Of a stretch of DNA of 35,640 nucleotides, positions 31,648-35,640 are shown one piece after another. The translations under genes were made by a program, and so were the position numbers. The notes under the pieces are model-generated. The model was not told where the DNA came from. It was given only the letters and a program-made list of their open reading frames with translations, and searched no databases. Position 1 is the stretch's first letter. The number at the start of each line of letters is the position of its first letter. The stretch is from CAYSPT01 sp964432985 (lineage in GTDB: Bacteria; Muiribacteriota; CAYSPT01): positions 1 through 35,640 of the forward strand of contig CAYSPT010000053.1 of the NCBI GenBank assembly GCA_964432985.1. The letters run 5' to 3'.

Positions 31648-33627
31648 TCAGTTTTCGGCTTCCAGCTCTCCTGAAACGTTCGAAACTTCACCGCTCAGTT
31701 TGTCCCTGAGAAATCCGAGCCGCCCGCCTGTCTTCAGAATGTTCTGCTCTTCTTCCGACAGCGTACAGCTCACGGTGTAACTCTCGCCGCGGGTGGTGTT
31801 TTTCAACGCTCCCCCGCCGGTTTCGATCAAACCAGTCACGTTTTCAATAACCAGATCATCGTCCTGGTTCAGCCGGTCATAATCCGCTTCGTTCACGAAC
31901 AGCAGCGGCAGGATGCCGAAGTTGATCAGGTTGGCCCGGTGAATGCGCTCCATGGACTTGGCTACCACCGCCCGTACACCCAGGTGGCTGGGACAGATGG
32001 CGGCGTGCTCCCGACTGGAGCCCTGGCCGTAACTGAACCCGGCTGCAACCAGGTTGGCCACGCCGTTTTTGACGTTCTCCCGGCATTTCAGGTGGAACTC
32101 AGGATCAACCGGCTCGAAGACGAACTCGGAGTACTTGTCCACGTTGGAACGGTACTTGAGACGCGAGCCGGCGGGCATTATGTGGTCGGTAGTGATCTTG
32201 TCCTGAACCTTGAGCGTCGTCTTGAGTTTCAACGGTTCCGGGAACGGCCGACCCACCGGCGGCTTGCCGATGTTCGGCCCCCGCAGGATTTCCACCTTCG
32301 AGGAGTCCTTTGGCGGGAAGATGAGCATGGAGTCGTCACGAATGAACCGCTTGGGTTCCTGAACCAGAGGATACTCGATCCCCAGGTCCCGGGGATCGGT
32401 CATCTTTCCGGTCAGGGCACAGGCTGCCGCCGTCTCGGGAGACGACAGGTAGACCTGGGCGCTCTTGGTTCCGGAGCGGCCCTCGAAGTTGCGGTTGTTG
32501 GTCCTCACCGACACTTCGTCGCTGCCCGGAGAGTGACCGCGGCCGATACAGAAACCGCACACGCACTCGCCGAACCGGGCGCCGGAGTCCATGAGCATCA
32601 TCAGATGACCGCTCTCGGCGATCATCCTCAGTGCCTGCTTGGAACCGGGTGTGATCACCAGGCTCATCTCGGGGGTAATATGCCTTCCCCTGAGCATCTC
32701 CGCCACTTTCACCAGGTCGGTGTAGGAGGAGTTGGTGCAGCTTCCGATACAGACCTGGTGTACCTTCATGCCCGCAAGCTCTTTCACCGTCTTCACGTTG
32801 CCCGGGCTGTGCGGACAGGCAAACATGGGAACCACCGTGGCGAGATCGATGTCGATTACCCGGTCGTATTCGGCGCCGGGATCGGCCTTGAGCTCCGTGA
32901 ATTCCTCTCCCCTGTGCTGGGCGATCATGAACTGCCTGGTCACCGCGTCGGCGGGGAAGATGCTGGTGGTCACGCCGGTCTCGGCGCCCATGTTGGTGAT
33001 AGTGGCCCGGTCGGTTACCGTCAGGGTCTCCACCCCGGGACCGCCGTACTCCAGCATGGTGCCCACGTTACCCATGGTCGATATCTTTTGAAGCACCGTC
33101 AGGATGACGTCCTTGCCCGAACAGAAGGGCTGGAGCTTACCGGTCAGGTTGACCAGGGTCACCTTCGGGTACGGCAGCCAGAAAGGCTCGCCGGCCATGG
33201 CGGCGGCGATGTCAAGCCCGCCGGCGCCGATGGCCATGGCGCCGATGCCGCCCCCCGTAGGAGTGTGGCTGTCGGCACCCAGCAGGGTCTTACCTGGACG
33301 GGCGAACCGCTCAAGCTGAACCTGGTGACAGATACCGTTTCCGGCCCGGGAGTATACCGCGCCGAACTTGGCCGCGGTGCTCCGCAGGTACCGGTGGTCG
33401 TCGGCGTTCTCGTAGCCGTCCTGCACCGTGTTGTGGTCCACGTAGCTCACCGAAAGCTCGGTGCTCACCCGCGGCACTCCCATAGCCTCGAACTCCAGGT
33501 AGGCCATGGTCCCGGTGGCGTCCTGGGTCAGGGTCTGATCGATCCTGATGGCCACCGCCTTGCCCGGGACCTTTTCGCCTCCCCGGTAATGCTCATCGAT
33601 GATCTTCTCAACGATGTTCCTTGCCAT
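31648..33627 (-). CDS. acn: Aconitate hydratase
   Basis: A 659-residue aconitase of the shorter bacterial/archaeal type, interconverting citrate and isocitrate with a [4Fe-4S] cluster. Cluster ligands are visible in CIGSCTNSSYTDL and CVCGFCIG. Further family segments are LLGADSHTPTGGGIGAMAIG, and YGQGSSREHAA in the swivelling C-terminal domain. ATG 33627 lies 2 bp after the citrate synthase stop, so the two are co-translated. It is probably part of one transcript with citrate synthase and, beyond a hairpin, isocitrate dehydrogenase. Confidence 0.94.
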   Translation of the reverse strand: MARNIVEKIIDEHYRGGEKVPGKAVAIRIDQTLTQDATGTMAYLEFEAMGVPRVSTELSVSYVDHNTVQDGYENADDHRYLRSTAAKFGAVYSRAGNGICHQVQLERFARPGKTLLGADSHTPTGGGIGAMAIGAGGLDIAAAMAGEPFWLPYPKVTLVNLTGKLQPFCSGKDVILTVLQKISTMGNVGTMLEYGGPGVETLTVTDRATITNMGAETGVTTSIFPADAVTRQFMIAQHRGEEFTELKADPGAEYDRVIDIDLATVVPMFACPHSPGNVKTVKELAGMKVHQVCIGSCTNSSYTDLVKVAEMLRGRHITPEMSLVITPGSKQALRMIAESGHLMMLMDSGARFGECVCGFCIGRGHSPGSDEVSVRTNNRNFEGRSGTKSAQVYLSSPETAAACALTGKMTDPRDLGIEYPLVQEPKRFIRDDSMLIFPPKDSSKVEILRGPNIGKPPVGRPFPEPLKLKTTLKVQDKITTDHIMPAGSRLKYRSNVDKYSEFVFEPVDPEFHLKCRENVKNGVANLVAAGFSYGQGSSREHAAICPSHLGVRAVVAKSMERIHRANLINFGILPLLFVNEADYDRLNQDDDLVIENVTGLIETGGGALKNTTRGESYTVSCTLSEEEQNILKTGGRLGFLRDKLSGEVSNVSGELEAEN

Positions 33628-33629
33628 TC

Positions 33630-34949
33630 TTAAGCCTCAAGTCCGGCGCCAAGCTGCTCCTGAGCTTTCTCGATGGCCCCCACCGAGTGACGCATCCAGC
33701 GGGTGGTCACCGATTTGGGCCTGGTGATGGCGGTACCCAGCGCCCGGTTGATGACGAGCTGGCTCAACATGCCCATGGCCCGGGATACACCGAAGAACAC
33801 CGTGTAGAAGCTGAATTCTTTGACTCCGTAGTGGTGCAGAAGCGATCCTGAACCGGCGTCCACGTTGGGCCACGGATTCGCCGCTTTGCCGTGCTCTTTG
33901 AGCACGTCGGGAATGGTCCTGAACATCAGGTCCACGGTCTGGAACACGGGCGAAGTGGAGCAGTACTTCAGGCCGAACTCCCTGAACGCGGTGAACCGCG
34001 GGTCGGTGGCCCTGAGTACCGCATGCCCGTACCCCGGAATGACATTGCCGGAGTTCAGAGTGTCCCAGGCGAACTGCTTGAGCTGATCGGCGGTGGGAAC
34101 ACCGTCGTACTGCTTCGTGATGTCCAGGACGAACTTCAGGCACATCTGGTTGGCCAGCCCGTGCAGCGGCCCGGCCAGCCCGTTGAGCCCGGCCGCCACC
34201 GCGTAGAACGGGTCGGACAGGGCGGAGCCAACCGTGTGGCAGGTGTTGGCGCTGACGTTGCCGCCTTCGTGGTCGCAGTGCAGCACCAGGTAGAGGCGCA
34301 TCAGGTCGGCGAAATCGCCGTTGGGATCGTCGATTCCCATCATGTGGGCGAAGTTGCCGGCCCAGTCCAGGTCGTCCCGCGGGGCGATCCGGTCCCCCTT
34401 GTTGAATCGCAGCCGGTAGATACCCGCTGCCAGACCGGTCATGCGGCCCAGCACCGTGATGGAATCAGCCAGGGCGGGCTCCCAGTACTCGGTCTTGTGC
34501 ATTCCCTCGTTGTACCGCCGGACGAATTCCGATTCAATCTCCATGGCCATGATGCCCGTGCTGAGCATGGCCATGGGATGCGAGTCCTTGTGCATGGCGG
34601 CCATTACGTCCCACACGTACTGGGGTACTTCCGCCGCCGCCCGGAACTGCTCTTGCAGGTCCTTGAGCCCCGCGGCATCGGGAAGCTCGCCGGTGAGCAG
34701 CAGGTAGTAGATCTCCTCCGGGGTGCGCTCTTTGAGCTTGAGGATCGAGTTGCGGCGGACCCGCAGCCCCTCCATCGGATCCACGTAGGAGGTGTCGCAC
34801 ACCATTCCCTTGACCCCGCGCATACCGCCGTAGGCCTGCTTGATTGTTACTTCCGAGATAACTGTGCTTCCGTACTCCTTGACAAACGCTTTGATATCTT
34901 CCCGCAGCTTCGGAATCTGCTGTGACAGCTTTTCCTGTAATGTAGCCAC
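33630..34949 (-). CDS. gltA: Citrate synthase, eukaryotic-like type
   Basis: A 439-residue citrate synthase that resembles mitochondrial and Geobacter-type enzymes rather than the E. coli type. Catalytic-region motifs are GLAGPLHGLANQ, VIPGYGHAVLRATDPR and NVDAGSGSLLHHYG. The N-terminal RGVKGMVCDTSYVDPMEGLR replaces the usual (F/Y)RG segments of type II enzymes. The start is a GTG at 34949 after GGAAGGGGG. It is the first gene of the citrate synthase-aconitase-isocitrate dehydrogenase set. In some anaerobes such enzymes run backwards, making acetyl-CoA and oxaloacetate; sequence alone does not tell the direction. Confidence 0.94.
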   Translation of the reverse strand: MATLQEKLSQQIPKLREDIKAFVKEYGSTVISEVTIKQAYGGMRGVKGMVCDTSYVDPMEGLRVRRNSILKLKERTPEEIYYLLLTGELPDAAGLKDLQEQFRAAAEVPQYVWDVMAAMHKDSHPMAMLSTGIMAMEIESEFVRRYNEGMHKTEYWEPALADSITVLGRMTGLAAGIYRLRFNKGDRIAPRDDLDWAGNFAHMMGIDDPNGDFADLMRLYLVLHCDHEGGNVSANTCHTVGSALSDPFYAVAAGLNGLAGPLHGLANQMCLKFVLDITKQYDGVPTADQLKQFAWDTLNSGNVIPGYGHAVLRATDPRFTAFREFGLKYCSTSPVFQTVDLMFRTIPDVLKEHGKAANPWPNVDAGSGSLLHHYGVKEFSFYTVFFGVSRAMGMLSQLVINRALGTAITRPKSVTTRWMRHSVGAIEKAQEQLGAGLEA

Positions 34950-35220
34950 TTTGGATATCCCCCTTCCAGTTACTGTTAGTTATTTGACTTCCACATACTC
35001 GTTAATGCTGCTTACTGGTTTATGATGACACCCGTTGAGGGTGGGACAAATGGTAATAGGAGAGGCGATAATGTGATGAATCTTTATAGACCTGCGTTTT
35101 GTACACAGGCGGCGCACCCCCAGAAGATACACCTCAGGAAAATACATGCCTGTTTTCCTCCGCTGTTTCGTATATCTGCCCCTCTGGATATTTCCAGCGG
35201 TACAACAAACTTGGTATCAC

Positions 35221-35250
35221 AGTATACAAAAAGTATTGCCTGGATGTCCA
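35221..35250 (-). promoter_or_regulatory. Candidate promoter upstream of citrate synthase
   Basis: TGGACA (35245-35250), 18-bp spacer, TATACT (35221-35226) on the minus strand. It would give a leader of about 265 nt. It is the best sigma-70-like site in the 397-bp region 34950-35346, which otherwise holds no gene that I can support. Confidence 0.4.
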
Positions 35251-35346
35251 TATCTTTTCTAGACAAAACTTGACAAAAGGCAGATTATAGAAGACATTTG
35301 TGTTATTCAGGCCGAACTGAAGGACGTCTGGACTGAACCGAAGCCG

Positions 35347-35640
35347 CTACATTCGAGTCTCGGCCCTCACCCAATCGAGATAGTCTGCATTGCCGTCCAA
35401 AACCGGCAGCGAAACGATACACGGGCAGTCGTAGCTGTGCAACTCTTTCACCCGGGCGATAACGCCCGTAACCAGGGTCTCCCTGGTCTTGGCTATAATC
35501 ACCGCTTCCCGGTCGTCCTGGATCTTCCCGTCCCACCAGTACAAGGAATTCATCCCGCCGAGTATGTTGACGCAGGAAACAAGCCGCTCCGAGACCAGGA
35601 CACGGCCGATAGTCCTTGCTTCCTCCTCCCCCGACGCCGT
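35347..35640 (-). CDS. cutA: CutA-like protein (5' end beyond window)
   Basis: The C-terminal 97 residues of a CutA1 family protein (family about 105-115), open to the right edge, so the first 10-15 residues are missing. Visible family features are RLVSCVNILGGMNSLYWWDG, AVIIAKTRE, VKELHSYDCPCIVSLPV and ADYLDWV. The usual HPYEVP motif reads HSYDCP. CutA is a small trimeric protein of PII-like fold linked to divalent-cation tolerance; its true role is unsettled. An internal ATG at 35553 is not the start because the frame and the homology continue upstream of it. Confidence 0.9.
   Translation of the reverse strand, partial: TASGEEEARTIGRVLVSERLVSCVNILGGMNSLYWWDGKIQDDREAVIIAKTRETLVTGVIARVKELHSYDCPCIVSLPVLDGNADYLDWVRAETRM

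Noticed and set aside
31939..33633. Long antisense frame opposite aconitase
   Set aside because: The opposite strand encodes a full-length aconitase with cluster ligands; the antisense product shows no motif.
35084..35266. 60-codon minus-strand frame between cutA and citrate synthase
   Set aside because: No ribosome site and no family resemblance; it overlaps the likely citrate synthase promoter.

Overview
The window (about 35.6 kb, G+C-rich) comes from a motile, selenocysteine-using anaerobic bacterium. The evidence is a complete Sec machinery (selA, selB, tRNA-Sec and a Sec-containing selD), Hdr-type iron-sulfur flavoproteins, ferredoxin-dependent 2-oxoacid oxidoreductases, Nuo/Nfn-like flavin proteins, a flagellin and a sigma-54-type promoter. 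A eukaryotic-like citrate synthase and a monomeric isocitrate dehydrogenase fit Desulfobacterota-like lineages, but the Firmicutes or another phylum cannot be excluded from sequence alone. The piece is a scaffold with four runs of exactly 100 N. Three of them are flanked by the same 21-39 bp on both sides, so they look like unmerged contig overlaps. Only the gap at 14889-14988 looks like truly missing sequence.

Layout. Positions 1-77 hold a tandem 23-bp repeat that may be the tip of an insertion sequence. Positions 262-8049 form a selenium island: a LysR regulator, selD (UGA at codon 15), an FHA-domain protein behind a sigma-54-like promoter, and on the minus strand selA-selB-tRNA-Sec, with the selB 3' end running into the tRNA. 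Next come a rubrerythrin, a small reading frame that is probably an unrecognised selenoprotein (7225-7503), and a CBS-domain protein. Positions 8373-11163 encode a giant flagellin whose variable region carries NHL beta-propeller repeats. Positions 11501-14109 hold a zinc-ribbon protein and an HdrA-MvhD fusion interrupted by two in-frame UGA codons exactly where the family has a CxxC motif. Each UGA is followed by its own hairpin with a GGUC loop, the same loop seen in the selD SECIS.

Positions 14397-22464 form one operon (kor) behind a good sigma-70 promoter: a ferredoxin, two alpha and two beta subunits and one gamma subunit of a 2-oxoacid:ferredoxin oxidoreductase, then a GltD/ferredoxin/MvhD fusion and an HdrC/HdrB-like protein. 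One alpha (T to K in YPITPS) and one beta (thiamine-diphosphate and cluster motifs lost) are degenerate, so the complex may pair one active and one inactive alpha/beta set. Positions 22710-29127 hold a second operon, nuoE-nuoF-(nuoG/nfnA fusion)-nfnB, which resembles an electron-bifurcating NAD(P)H/ferredoxin transhydrogenase. Positions 29252-34949 hold citrate synthase, aconitase and NADP isocitrate dehydrogenase. A truncated cutA lies at the right edge.

Taken together, the right half can run citrate to 2-oxoglutarate to a CoA ester with reduced ferredoxin, or the reverse, and has flavin-based modules to balance NADPH, NADH and ferredoxin. The left half supplies the selenocysteine needed by SelD, by HdrA and probably by the small protein. 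The most unusual items are the UxxU HdrA with tandem SECIS hairpins, the hidden small selenoprotein, the flagellin with a beta-propeller insert and the duplicated, partly degenerate Kor complex.
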